From NCBI GenBank assembly GCA_000231825.2, contig JH720298.1, forward strand, positions 660,080 to 724,079: DNA of 64,000 bases, given 5' to 3'. How positions within the stretch are numbered: the first letter of the stretch is position 1; each line of letters opens with the position of its first letter. Positions 37,422 through 51,100 of the stretch are shown here, in pieces. Both the position numbers and the translations under genes were made by a program. Below the pieces are notes generated by a model, which saw nothing but the letters and a program-made list of their open reading frames with translations, was not told where the DNA came from and did not search any database. Source of the stretch: Tetrahymena elliotti 4EA. Taxonomy: Eukaryota; Ciliophora; Oligohymenophorea; Hymenostomatida; Tetrahymenidae.

Positions 37422-40400
37422 ATGAGTGAATAAAAGTAGAAGGTTCAGAAAACTTTAAGGATATAGTCTAAAGAGAACATTGAATTATAAAGAAATAGTT
37501 TCGCTAAAACTCCAAAAGACAAAGAACAGGGTGATTAATAAAATACTAGTTTCGATCAAGATTAATTTAAGAATTTGAGGAATTTCAAAATGGGTATAAT
37601 TCACTCTAAAATACCAAGAGCAAGCCATATTGTGAGTAAGAATTTTACTTTTACATATTTAAAACCAAAAGACATAAAATTTTAATAATTAAAGTTGATG
37701 GAATGAGAATTGATGATGATTATTAGTATACTTAAAAGGATATAAAAGAAAATTTAGATGATTGGTTTTAGAGAACCAAATCCAAATGTAAATAGTTTTG
37801 TTTTAATAAAAGATGATTATAAAATGCTTTTCAAAAAAACAGTAAAAGAAACACATGAAAGTTCAAACTCGTATCAAGTAAATGATGTTAGAAATTAAAA
37901 TCAGTAGAAAATGCTAATAGAAGCAATGAAAGAGAAATATAAATCTCCAAATGTCAATCAAACTATACTTGATTCTATTTTGTAGACTGAGTAAAAAGAT
38001 TAAAAGAAGTAAAAGGTACTATTTTAGAGTGAAAAATCAATAGTAGAATCTCCTTTAAAATATAAATCTGGAGATAGAAATAGCTTTAGTCATATATAAA
38101 GTCAATAAAGCTATGATGATTCTGAGACTAAGTCTAGGGCATCTATAATTAACAATTAAAAAAATAACAAAGGATCCTCCTATAGGAATACTGTATTTAA
38201 TGCTAATGCTGCTAATACTCAAGGTAATATATGCACTAGCTTAACTCTTTTGCAATAGTATAATCCTAATAAAGAGTATCAGAATCCTGAGATTCTCAAA
38301 AAATAGAGCATGTAAAATATAGTCATTAAAATAATTCAGAACAAAATGTAGAAATATATGTCTAAACCCAAAGAGTACTCAGAAAAATTACTAGGTATCA
38401 AAACAACTAATGACTTAGGTGTTAGTGTCTCAAATGAAACTTTAAATAATTTTAAGAGCCTAAAAAAATACTTTAATCTTGAATAAAAAATTGATTATGA
38501 TTAATTACTAGCTAATATTTTGACGAATAAGCAGTAGCCTGGTAAAATCTTTCATTTTACTGAAGATGAGATTAATCCAGCATCATCTTTTAAAGATGTA
38601 GAGCCAGAGTTACTGAATCGCTTTTTGAATACCAACAAATCTATTGAGGAGAAAAAATAATAATAGAGAGTCTTTAGAATGGAAGTAGCTAAGTGGGTTT
38701 AGATCTTGAAAGATAATTAGAATGATTTAATCTCAACTATGAATAGACAAGACGAAATTACATAATAATATCATATTCTAGATAAATCAATCAAAAGGTA
38801 TTTTCAATTCTTTAAAAATTATAAATTATTAATGCATACTATTCATTGCGCTGGCTGATTTAAAAGGTGTAAACAAGACTTAGTATTGATAGAAGAAAAT
38901 TATTAATTTGCAATTGAGATAAAATAGACTAATTCAAGAAATTATTTAAATTATTAAAAGGATACAGGCATTACAGAAGTCAAATGCATTCAAAAATAAA
39001 GCACAATAAAAGAGTAAACAGATAATAGAATATAACGAAGGCTTACAGATTGAGTTTGAAAAAATGAATTTATCATAGAAAGAGCTATAGCACTAGCAAG
39101 AAAAACTCTAAGAGAAATAAAATGAATTAGAATTGATTATAAACACTCTAAATTAAGATATAGAAGCAATAATGAATCATGTTGATAACTGTGATAAAGA
39201 AGTCGAAAAACTTAAATTAAGCAGAATTAGCTTAAAGACTTACTTAAGAGATAATTATTTAAAAATGTTAAAAAAAGATTTAACAACTCTGCCTAATGCA
39301 TAGAAGGAAAACATATCACTAGTTTGGATTATTAAATCTATGAATCGATTAGATGAAGCTATTGAGAGAGGAGACTTTCCTTAATTCATTGATGAATAAT
39401 CTGTTGAATTTCTTCAAGAAGTAAATAGATTTATTTTGCGTTATTTGACTAAATATATTAACTATTAAATAAATAGGCTGCACAAATTGAGCAATAAATC
39501 GAAGATTTAAAACACTAAATAAGAAACTACGATTTTACCAAATTCGATGTGAACTAAAATAAGAAAAATAAATATGAAAAAGTCATTGAAAATTTAAACA
39601 AAAACAGTACTAAGACAGAGGTATTTAAACAAATATTTATGATTTTTAAATTATTAAAAATATTTCTTAAAATAGATCTAGAAAAAGCTGAAAATAATCA
39701 CTGAAGAAAACTTACAAGTAAAAAAGCCTATCTTTTAAATTAATTCTGATACTAAAAGACATGAAATATAGTGGGTAAGTGATACTGTCAATCCAGGCAC
39801 AGTGAGTAGCTTAAATAAACATGATGAAAAAGACAATGATATCTAAAATGCTGTTTAAGAAAGACAAAAAATTATTGAAGTTATCTCAGAAAAGCAAAAG
39901 TATTATCTAAAGCTTAAAGACATTGAATTATTAAGGCACATTCATTAAAATGAAAAAAGGGAGGATCCTAATTTATTTAAAAAGTTAATATGTCTCTTTG
40001 GTACTATCGATGGGTAAAACGAATTCCATAATTACACACATCAAACCTAAGTAAATATTTCATTAACATTTTACTCTGAAAATATAATGAGTTTTAAATA
40101 TAGAAAAAGTTAGATTTCATACTATTCTACTTTTATTTTGAGTTTATTTTCTCATCAAAAATATTATTTTGTAATGTTTTTTTATTCTAAAATATGTAAA
40201 TAGTGCTTTGTAAAGAAAATGTAAGAAAATAAAAACTTTTCGTTCATGAGTAATAGCCGTTAGTTTAAAATTAGAAATAGGGGTGATAATGCTAAATCTT
40301 TAGAAAAAGTCTAGAGTAGTCAAGATTTGAAAACTGAATCTAATGATAATTTTTCAGTGGCTTCTACAAAGTTTACTTCGAGCAGATAAAACTTATTAAA

Positions 40401-40668
40401 CTCAACTTCACTAACTAATTTGACTGATAAATACATCAATACTTTAAAAAAAGGGAATAATATGAAACAAAGTTAATTAAGTATTGGAAATAACTTATAG
40501 GTTGATGCTTTTGATACTTTTATGAGATTTAAAAATAGAAATTTAACAAATTCTAATAGCAATAGTAGGATTGGTACTTCATTTAATAATTTTATTGGAG
40601 AAAGCAAATCTAATATATTTAAGCCATATGAATCAACCTCGTTAAGAAATCTATCTTTGAATTTTTGA
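37422..40668 (+). CDS. Multi-exon coiled-coil protein
   Basis: The proposed exons are 37422-37635, 37708-38797, 38919-39420, 39477-39620, 39676-40050 and 40204-40668. Phases agree at each junction and give 929 residues. Exon 2 carries FREPNPNVNSFVLIKDDY and a basic/Ser-rich middle. Exons 2-4 are Q/E/K-rich helices likely to form coiled coils (QKELQHQQEKLQEKQNEL). The C-terminus is Ser/Asn-rich. No enzyme motif, zinc site or membrane segment was seen. The fifth intron (40051-40203, 153 bp) is in frame and TGA-free, so it could be retained. The 3' site of intron 2 is the least certain. A cytoskeletal or ciliary structural role is possible but not shown. Confidence 0.68.
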
Positions 40669-41696
40669 AATATGTTTATATAATATTATTATTAAAAAAT
40701 TACTACACATTAACTTAATCACTATATCGCACAAATAAATACTTGTTAATAGATTTTTGGTTTATTTTATATAATTATATCATCATTCTTTGAAAATCTA
40801 CTTTTAATTAATATTTTATTAATAAATTCACCATTTATTCAATATCTAATGAAGATCATTTTTTTAAATCCCTCTTTTATTTTTGAATACTCAGCTTACT
40901 AAATATTAGTTATAATAAAGACTTTTACTTTCTACTATTTTCCAAGCAAAATCTAGCTTAGTAAAATAAAAGTAATTTTTATCTTCTATTTTTGAAAAAT
41001 ATAAAATTGGCTTCTTTAGGTTTATTTCAAATTGTAAAAAATATTTGTTTTCCTTAATAGTTGGATGAATAAAAAACAACACAATTTAAGTAAATCACTG
41101 TTTTTACATTTGCTGAGAGAAAAAAATGTTAAAATAGAGTATGTTCTTTCTTAAATCTCTTTTTTCTTTCACTGAATAATCTTTGTTATTCAGATATGCT
41201 TGACTTGATATTATATAGGGGGGACCAGTGAAAATGTTGTTTTTTTTAGATAAAAGTGATATGAGTAGTATTTTTTTTATTTAATATCATATTTATTATA
41301 ATAATTATTGAGGAACCTGAATCTGAAATCCTCATAAAAGGTTGTTGAGATATTTTTAAAAAATTAAGAGAAAGGTTAAATAAAATTTTTGAAAATAATT
41401 CATAAAATTTTTTTTTTTTGAGACAATTTGGTGAATAAAAATGATATTTTTTTTGAAAAAATTAGTATTCTTTAAAATAAAATTAGAAAAAAAAACAAAT
41501 TTTTTAGGAATTAAGTAATAAATAGTCAATATTGTTTTTTTTCATTAATGATTTGTTACAAATAAAACTAATAAGATTAATAGTTTTAACACTTATATTT
41601 TAGTTATAATGATATATAATATTTTACTTATTAATTTTAATTACAAACAGTATTTAGATATATTTTTACATTTTTAATTCAATATTTTTAATATAT
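40669..41696. other. Convergent intergenic region
   Basis: It lies between the 3' ends of two convergent genes. It contains a short perfect hairpin (listed separately) and a GGGGGG run near 41219-41224, both unusual here. No gene was seen. Confidence 0.5.
41172..41193. other. Perfect 8-bp inverted repeat
   Basis: CTGAATAA, a 6-base TCTTTG loop, then TTATTCAG. It lies between convergent gene ends. It could form a stem in the 3' region of a transcript, or it may be chance. Confidence 0.4.
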
Positions 41697-43139
41697 TCAT
41701 AAGGTTAAAGTTTTAGGAGAAATTAAATCTGAATATCTGTAAAGGAATGATCCAACAATACCTACCAAACCACCACAAAGCAACTTAACTAGTACATTCT
41801 TGCCTTAGAGGAAACCAAATATTCCCAAACTGAGAAGAGGACCTCCAATAAGAGCAGGTTTGGATAAAATGCGAATATTCATGAATTTTTTCAAGACGAC
41901 ATAAGTAGTAAAGGAGCTGCATAGGAAATAGAAAGGAGTAGTTTTCATAGATCCAGGGAAATTGTTATCTAAGAATTAAGATACATTAGTTAATGAAGAG
42001 TTATTAAGGAAGCCTGATCCTTTTTTGTTTTTACCGTTAGAACCACTTGAGCTTAATAGGTTAGTAGAATTATTTTAACTGTCAATTTTACCTTTTTCTT
42101 CGGTGAAGAGCTATTTAATAATCTTATATTCCTTATTTATATGTTCATCTACTTTTTAAACTCCGATAGCTATGAGACGGGCATTCTTTATTTCTTCAAA
42201 TGCTTTTTCATATCTTTATAATTTTTTTAAGGCTAATGCACGACGATATGCAGCCTTTAAATGATTAGGATTAATAATTTTAACTTTATCAGCGTATTCA
42301 AGAGATTTTTCAAATTCTCCTTCATTGAAGAAACATAATGAGATATTGCAGAAAAGCATCAAAGTCAATTCAACTTGCTCTTTAAGAATATCTTTGTATT
42401 TAGATTTTTCTGTACCAAGATTAAAATTTTTAACATGAATAGCTTAAAGACAATCTTAGTAGAGCTTAATAGCATCCTTATATTATTTCTTTTATACACA
42501 GACCTTAGCCTAATCTTTGAGTGCATTAGCTATTCCAAATATTTATGTGAATCTTTACATATCTTCTTAACTCTAATCTTGATTTTATTGAGTATTTTAG
42601 TTTGAATTCTATTCTTCTTACTATTACTTTTTTTACTCCACATTTTCTTCTTTAATTTATTCAAAAATAACTTCATTTTATTTATTTTCTGTTTCAGCTC
42701 TCTAATTTTAAGCATTTTAAGAAACGGATTCTCCATTTTATTATTTAATTTTAACATCTTCGACATCATTCTATTTATCTTCTTATGCTTATTCTGAGGG
42801 TTAGCTAGTTTTATCTTGAATAATGGTATCTGAATATCTTTAAATTTTAGGATTTTATTCTTATTCAAGGGAAGATGCTTATTGGTTTTCATTATTTTTA
42901 GGAGAGCCTTTTTATTGATGACCATTCTAATGAACTTCTTCATTTTATTATTAATTAGCATTATTAAGTTTATTTTAAATGATAATTGGATTGTTGATAG
43001 AGCTTTAAAATAACTCCCTATCACAATCTGAATCTTCTTTCACTTAATTATTATTAAATTCGTTATTATTTGATTTGACTTTGTATTCATCAGATTCCTA
43101 TAAAAAATGATTTTCGGTTTGTTAGTTTAAAGTAGCCAT
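41697..43139 (-). CDS. TPR protein with hydrophobic C-terminus
   Basis: This is a single exon of 480 residues. The first 200 residues are very Q/E/N-rich, with over fifty TAA/TAG-encoded glutamines. Residues of about 205-320 hold three TPR-type helical pairs: LKDQAKVCVQKKQYKDAIKL, ISLCFFNEGEFEKSLEYADK and AAYRRALALKKLQRYEKAFE. This is closest in feel to the TTC/FKBP-type TPR that binds Hsp70/Hsp90 tails. A Ser/Asn linker precedes a C-terminal region (about 400-480) with hydrophobic stretches (FYFLCSSFTTYVVL, IGGPLLSLGIFGFL, VKLLCGGLVGIVGSFLY). That suggests anchoring in an organelle membrane such as the mitochondrial outer membrane or ER. It is read from the strand opposite its neighbours. 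Confidence 0.85.
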
Positions 43140-45235
43140 TTTCTTAACCTAATAATTTGTTTTTTTTTCTATTCTTTTATTTGCGTTATGAGTTCAATCT
43201 TTAAAATTTAATTAATTTCAAAAATATTTATCTTTTGCTATCTCTTTTAATCCCATAAAATAGTTAAAGAATATAAAGGAATCTTCTAACAAAAAGAAAG
43301 AACTGATTTTTCTAAATTTTTCCTATTTTTTCTAAAATATCTCCATCAATAAATAAATTTTTAGTCTATATTTTTTGTCAATACACATTCCTTCTAAATG
43401 AAAAATATTCTAATAATATATGCATACTTTGAGATATTTGTTTTTTTCCTTAAAAAAGTTAGTTTTTCATTTTTGATATGAACAAATTCATAATGAAATA
43501 CAAAAAAATACAAAATATTTTAGATCAAAAAGAAATATTCTTTTAAAACAAATCATTTTAATTAGTTTTTTTTCCAAGGAATGATTTTGATAAGAATAAA
43601 CATCATATAAAGACAGACACGAGGATTAAGCTAAAGATGCTTAATAAGATACAATTGTAATTGCAATTATTATTCTATCAATTTTTCCAATATTTTTAAA
43701 CAAACTCTATGATAATCAAAAAAATATTTTTTAAAAATTATTTTTTAATTCAATTTTATTAAAATTATTTAATAGTTTCTAATTCTTTAAACTGTTTTAT
43801 TATTTTCTAAATTATTTATTTAAGTAATTAGTTGCCTACTTTAAAAATTTGAAAAAATAATTATTTACTGAAAAATTAATACATTTTATAAATTTATATT
43901 TTTTAATTTCTATTAATCACATATAAAATGTAAATTTTAATAATAAAGAGAAATTTGATCTTATTGTTGAGGAATGCTTAATCAATTAATTTCTGGTGTA
44001 AAAATTGGCGATATTGATTTGTAATCATATCTAAAAAAAGAAAAATTTTCAATAAGAAAAATACATTTCTATTAAACATTTGTTTTTGAGTGAATAAATC
44101 ATTTATAATATGAATTAACTATTAAATATAACTTTTATTTCTTTCAAAACATTTTATGATTTGAATAAGCTTCAGCTTAAAAATTACTAATTTTTTTGAT
44201 CATTACGCCTGTTAATTTTTTAAATAGCAGGTAAAACTCACCATTTACCTTATTTGCCTTATTGAATTTTTATGAGGAAAATCAAATCCATCTTACACAT
44301 AAAGTATGGCTTTATTGTGCAAAATAAATTTAGGATTTAAGAAATAGATAGATACATTAAGAGAATTTGGAAGTATTGTTACAATTTTATTATTTGTAAA
44401 AGAAAAATTTAAGAAATAAGGTTAAATTTATGAGTGTGATATAATTCATAGGAATATATCTGACATCACTCTTAACATTATAAAGATATTAATTTTCAAA
44501 CCTAATTACAAATAGTGCAAGGTATTCAAATCACTTTTGGGAAATAAGAGTTAAGTATTAAGTTGTATTTGTATCTTATAAATTCTTATTGAAAGTAGTG
44601 AGTGATCAAAAATCAATTAGAAATTTTAATAAGAATGAATAATAGTAAATTAGTCTTTGCTGATGTGCTTATCTTTAGGATTTACAAATAATAAAAAAGA
44701 TATTTTTTACACTATGATAGAGCTTTAAGCAAAGTGTCGGAGTTAATTAAGATGATAATAGTTGAAGTAAAATTTTGAGTATTATACTGATTAAATACAT
44801 TCGTGAGAGTAACATATTTTATTATATTCTTTTAACAGCTCTCTATATCTGAAGAAATTTTCAAAAAAAAATAAACAATCAGAATCAATAATAAATGACA
44901 TCTCTTTTACAATCTAATTATCATTCTGAAGAGGAATATAATTGATCATATATTCATTTGATTTTGTCGTAAATTATTAAACAGATTAAAAGCTAAATTT
45001 TAATCCTCTGAAACAATCAATTTTTTCTCTTATCAATTGAAATTAATTGATTTCTCTTGGTCTTACTTTGCTATTCAGGAATTTAATAAAAAAATAATAA
45101 TTTCATAAAAAACAAAATTTTGTAAAACAAGCCTTTTGCGAAACTCACAAAACTTAAAAGGCAAGGCATACATAACAAAGATCTTCATAAGAATTAAAAA
45201 TAATAACAGTTGTTAGATTAGAGTAAAACCATATA
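43140..45235. other. Divergent spacer of about 2.1 kb
   Basis: This is A/T-rich DNA between divergent genes. A 53-residue frame (44272-44433, beginning MRKIKSILHIKYGF) is the only ATG-led candidate seen. It has no recognisable feature and is probably chance. Confidence 0.4.
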
Positions 45236-45742
45236 ATGATTCTAAAACTCATCTATTTAATAGCATTACTCTCTTTAGGTAATTGTTTTAATTATTTGGA
45301 AGTACAAGAATGCCAAGTTAAAAAATGCAAAGACTTAAGAAAGCTCTGTTTCGAAAACAGACTTTGCTTATTTCATTGGGATAAATATAATAAATTGATA
45401 TTTAATGAGAGCACAAGCTTAAAAATTATAAGTGATTAGAGATATAACTCCCTATTCTAAGATCTTGTTAGCTGCTTTAACAGAGAATGCAATGCTTAGA
45501 TATATTATAAACAATGTGGAAACAAGCTTAGAACTATTTATTCGCACATTGACTAGGTTAAACATCAAGTATCGACTTGCTTGAAAGAAATGAGCTATGA
45601 AAAAATAAGCTAGAAGTATTATGATATGCACTATTTATCAATTTATTGTCTTAAACTAACTATTGAAAAAGATCCAGATATTAACAGAGAAATATCTTAG
45701 TCGTTTTAATGTGAAGCTAATATTATTGATAGAAATGATTGA
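45236..45742 (+). CDS. Small secreted cysteine-rich protein
   Basis: This is a single exon of 168 residues. MILKLIYLIALLSLGNC is a classic signal peptide with likely cleavage near residue 17. The mature part has ten cysteines (an even number, consistent with disulfides), with CQVKKC and LCFENRLC near its start. It has one N-glycosylation-type NES site. There is no transmembrane helix after the signal. Three codons are TAG and two are TAA between the first TAG (near 45437) and the TGA, so standard-code reading truncates it at 67 residues. The family is not recognised. It is probably a secreted or granule-lumen protein. It stands alone between spacers of 2 kb or more. Confidence 0.8.
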
Positions 45743-48175
45743 AAACTATTATTAAAATCACTACTTAAATATAAAATGATTAATCCTATATAAATTCAAT
45801 GTAGAATATCAATAATAGTGAGCAGCATGCAAAATTGAGCAAAAAAGACACTATGGAGCTTTAATTATTTTTTCTTAAAATGTTTCTAATAATCATTTAG
45901 AAAATTAATTAAATATTGATCACTCATTCACTCATACCCTAATTTCTGACTTTAATCTTAATTTAATTACTTTTGAGCTTGTATTTATTATGATCGTACT
46001 TCTTCAGACTTATTATAACTTCTGTTTCAAATAAATCATAAGTTACTCATTACACTAAAATATTCATAAAGAATTCTCATATGTAAAAAATTAAGAATAC
46101 ATAAAGTAAACTAGTAAAGAATCAGTTAAAATAAATAAGAATTATATGCTATTATCAAATTAGATCTTCAAAAATAAATGATTAGTAATTAAATGAGCTA
46201 TTAGAAAAGTGTAAGATAAAATAGTATATTCAAACGGCTCCTACTAATTAATCAAGATTTATCAGAAAATATTCAAATTAAAATTCTTTATGAACAAATC
46301 ATTAAATTTGATGTAAAAACATCAATCTTAATTGAAATAATTATTTATAAATAATTTATTCTATTAAAATATTAAAAATCTACTCTATTTAACTCTTCAA
46401 TAATAAAATTTATCATTCGTAATTTTAATCTTTCTAGATATTAGTATTCTATAATTTTAATTTAACAAATCTCTTTATTTCCTTCTTTATATAGATGTAA
46501 GCTAGAATTCATCTCTCTTCCTATCTAAATCAAACTAAATTTTTATTGTGAAATTTGTTTGCAGAATTTAAAAAATAACTAAATGTTATTTTAATTTAGT
46601 TAACCATTATTAAAGATAAATAAATTGTTTTTAGATAAATTCAATTGAACATTTAATTGGCTAATTTGGCAATTTTCTAAAAAAAGCAAGAAATCATAAA
46701 AATAAGAAGCTAAATCATATATTAAGTTAACATAATTAAATATTTAGAAATTTAAAATAATATCATTTTGAATCATCAATTTTGTTTTACTTCAGTCTCT
46801 AAAATTTCTCAAATAAAATAAATTTAGAGTAAAATTATTTATTTTTGTGTCAGACATTATTTCTATTTATTTTTTTATTCAAAGCTAATTAAAAAAACGC
46901 TGCTCTTTAATTTCCAAAAATTAATAAAGAAACAAAAAATTGTTTTTTTTTTGCTTGTTTAAAACTATTTTCATCTTTTTTATTATTAATTATTCAATAT
47001 TTTTTTCCAATTAATTGAATTGATTTACTACTACAACAAAATTCAAATAGTTTTATGATAAATTATTAATAATTCCTGATGATGGATTAAAATTTAAAAT
47101 AGAATTTATAAATAAATATGATTATTTAACACTTATTACAATCTTTTTTATTTATTTATTTATTTACATATCTATATTATCCATTTAAAATCCAGTTTTT
47201 ATTACTAAAGTTTAGAGAGAATTTGGAAAAAAGATACAGATAAAAAGATTTTGATATTATCTGTTTTCTTTTTTGTTAGTTTTTTTGTTTATCTGCATAT
47301 TTTTCAATCTATTTTTTCTTAATTATTAGTTTATTTATCTAAAAGAGGAAAATTAAAAGAAATTGAAAATATCCTTAATTAATAGAATTAGAATATTTAT
47401 TTGTCTGATTGTTTTCTATCTATTTATCTAACTATCTATCCCCCAATCCCTCTATTAATTTATTTATCTATCTAAATTAGAAAAAATAAACTATTTTTCA
47501 CTAGATATCTTACGAATTCCCCCTATTGTCAATCAATTTATAAAAGAAATTATTAATGACCATAATAAAATAATATGACATATTTTGTTAGTTAGTGTAT
47601 AATATATACTGTATTTTATTGTGGTGAGCTACTAATTGAGTTTGTGAATCTTGATGAATTTTAAAAAAATAAACTACCTGAATTATTCAGATTCTCTATT
47701 ATTTTTACTAAATGGTGAGAAATAAGATATCCGGTAAATATTTTATTTTTAAATAAAAACAAAACTAAAATCAATATTATATCTTTTGAGTTTGAATTTT
47801 TATAGTTTCATTTAACTAAATTCATTCAATTTTTTTAGAATATTTATTATTTAACATTCTAATTTGATTATTCGAACAAAAACCTAACAATTAATTCCAA
47901 AAAATACGCAATATCTTCTGAATTAATGATGGTTTTTTTATTGTTAGCTTGCATGATTCATGGAACTAATAAAAAATATCTTTATAAAATCTGATATTCT
48001 GAAGTTCTTGTTTGCTAAATAATTGACTTGATTTAATTTATATTTTTTTGTAAATACGTCATAAAGTTGATATTAATTAGAATATTTAATCTAATTTTTT
48101 CCCTTTAAATACTATCTAATTTACTAATAATTCATATAATAATATTCACATCTATTAAATATAAAAAAAAAGTAA
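45743..48175. other. Spacer with TCTA/TTTA microsatellites
   Basis: These 2.4 kb of A/T-rich DNA precede the giant gene. TTTATTTATTTA occurs near 47150 and a TATCTATC cluster with CCCCC near 47417-47475. No coding frame was recognised. Confidence 0.5.
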
Positions 48176-51100
48176 ATGGAATAATAAAACTTATTAAATA
48201 CTAGAAGTGAAGAAAAATCTCCTGAAGATACTTAATCCAAAGTTGATAAAAGAGATTTCATATTATGGAACTCTAAATAAATCATAAATTGGATAAAAGA
48301 AAAAAACATAAAATTAGATGAAGAATCTGAAAGAAAATGGATAAATAATGGGTACTCTGGTGAGAAACTAAAAGATCTTAATCATGAAATATTAAAAAAT
48401 GATTTTTCAATAAATAGTATAATCTAAAGAATTATCTTTCTCAAAGCAATACATGGAGTTTTTAGTGAAGAAAAATAGGAAAATTTATCTTTTATTTAAT
48501 AAGTTCCCTACTAATAATGGAATCCTTAGTAAGTTATAATTTGGTTGAACTGCTGTCTTAAAGATCAGAAACTAGATGAAAAATAAATAAAATTCATTAA
48601 ATCTTATATAGAAACAAATGGTTAAAAATTGGATAGCTTAACTAATATTTTACAAAAAGAATACTAAATAGATTAAGACTAATAAATATCTATAATTTTG
48701 TAAAGTTTAGAAGAATTAAAATAAAAGGTCAATCAAGATAACCAAAATAACTAAAATCTTTAACAATTTGTTAGTAATATTGATAATAAAGATATATAAT
48801 CTTAAAATAATCAAAACTAAAATAGCAATCAAAACAACTAATCATCCATTAAGTATCCTAATAAAGACGAAGTACAATCAATATTAGAGAATTCAAGCTA
48901 AAAACATGATCTAGAAAATAATAAATAAAATTCTAATAGCATTTTAACCCAAAATCTGGTTTCAGCAATGCAAGATATTCTACCTTAGAATAATTAAAGC
49001 TTTAATAATAATATAATAAATTAAGATCAAAGAAATTCTAATAACTCTTTAGCTTAAAACTTTCTCTCAAATTAAATCCTTTAAAATAACTTTGAAAATT
49101 AAATTAGTTAATAGGAATTTCCATCTCTGCCAATAACTGAAAAAAACTAAGGATTGAATGATAGCACAACCAATCAATTATCTCAATACAACTAGGATAT
49201 TAATAAAGGAACATAAGAATAGTAAAATTAGAAATTTTAACAGTAAAATAAAGTGGATGGTAACAAAAAGGTTAACCAAAAAGAAGAAGATTAAAAAAAA
49301 ATGAATGCCCAGAAATTAAAAGAAGAAGAAGAAGAAAGAATAAAAAGGTATGAATAAATCAGAAAATAGTAAGAAAATCTTTCCTTCACAGATTTTTTCT
49401 TAAATGAGAAACAAAGAAATGAATATAGAGAGAATTGCAAAAATAACGAAAAGACTTTTACATTTTATTGCTACTTTTCTTAATTTTAAAAAGGTGATTT
49501 ATTGAGATTAATAATCTATCAAAATAAAATTTGTTAAAAATATAGATCTCTTGAGGTGTCGAAGGAAGAATATATGATAAGAATACCTAATACAAAAATA
49601 TTCTATTTACATATTAATTTGGAAAATCATGATTTAAGTTATAATTATTTACTTGATAGACATTAGTATGGTAAATACAGCTACTGCTAAGGAATACCCA
49701 GTATTCTAATTTAAAGAGACTAAAATGATTTAAATTCTATTTAGAGGGTAATATTTGACACACCAAATCAATTTGGAAGTTATTCAGATGGATCTAAAAC
49801 TATGCTTCAATCTTACACCAAACTATATGCCTAAAATTGTGAAATAATATCAGGATAATTTTTGTAGCACTTATACTAATTCATTAAATATGCTGTAAAT
49901 TAAACAAAGGAATAAAAAAATCTTCTTATTTTGTTTCAGTAAAATGAAGATTTTGAAAAATTATCATTACTAAAAATAATAATTTACATTGGAGCCTTAC
50001 AAAGCTTTGGAATTCTGGAATATTACCAAGCTAAATTAAATTATAATATATATATAAATATAGAAGAAATTAAGTAAGAATATTAAAATTTCTTAACATT
50101 ATCTGAAGATATTAAAATAATCTTTGGTTTAGGATTAAAAGTTTTGATAAAAAAGTAATAACTAATTGAAGTACTCAAGCTTCCCAAAGAGATGAGAAAA
50201 TCTTTACCTGACGTGATGTGGGATTTATAAATTAATAATGTTCCTGAAGATTAAATTATTGAATAAATTGAATTCAACTAAGTAGATTTGGTAATAAGAG
50301 ACAAGATTTATTAATAGATTTATAAATTATTTGGATTGACTTTAAATAAAAATCTATATTACATAAAGATTTTAAATCCATCTGTAAAGTATTAAATTGA
50401 ATCAATTAACAATTATTTATAAGACTAAAAATACAAGGAAGGGAACTCTTCTAATTAAGATTTGATTGACTTTTTTGGGGCATAACCAATTTAAATTCAA
50501 TAATAGATTATATTGAATGAAGTAATTAGGTCTAGTATTCTACAAAATGAGTATTTTATAGATATTTGCTTTGACATCCTAACATAAGATACTGTAAATG
50601 AGGTATAAGAAATTTAATTAAAAGATAAAGAGAAAATTATTAGAGATATATTTGAGAGTTTTAAAAGATAATCTTAAGTAGTTTTTAAAAATTAATTTGC
50701 TAATTTAATAAAAACTCTGAATAACGAAAGATTTTGTGATTAATCTAATTTAAATAATCTAAAAAATCTAATTATTTAATAAGGTTATCAAGAATGCTAT
50801 GAATTAATATTATAAATTAATTTAGATTTGAAAAGTAGAGATTTAGAAGCTACATTAATTTAATCTGTAGCTATTCTGTTAAAATAAGCAAAGTTAGAAA
50901 AAGATTAATAATGTTAGCGCTTTTAAGAAATAGTAAATACTAACTTTTTTAAAATACTAAATTAAAGCAGCCAAGCTGAATTATTACTACAGTTATTTGA
51001 TGTATCTTTTTCTCATCATTTACCTTAAAATGAAATAAATCTTAAACTAATAGAAGATGATTTTTTCAGAAAATGCCTAATTATATTAACTTAATTTAAT

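Noticed and set aside
42530..43024. A 164-residue Lys/Met-rich frame on the minus strand under the standard code
   Set aside because: It is an out-of-frame reading of the Q/E-rich part of the TPR gene. The true frame gives Gln for TAA/TAG and continues into TPR repeats.
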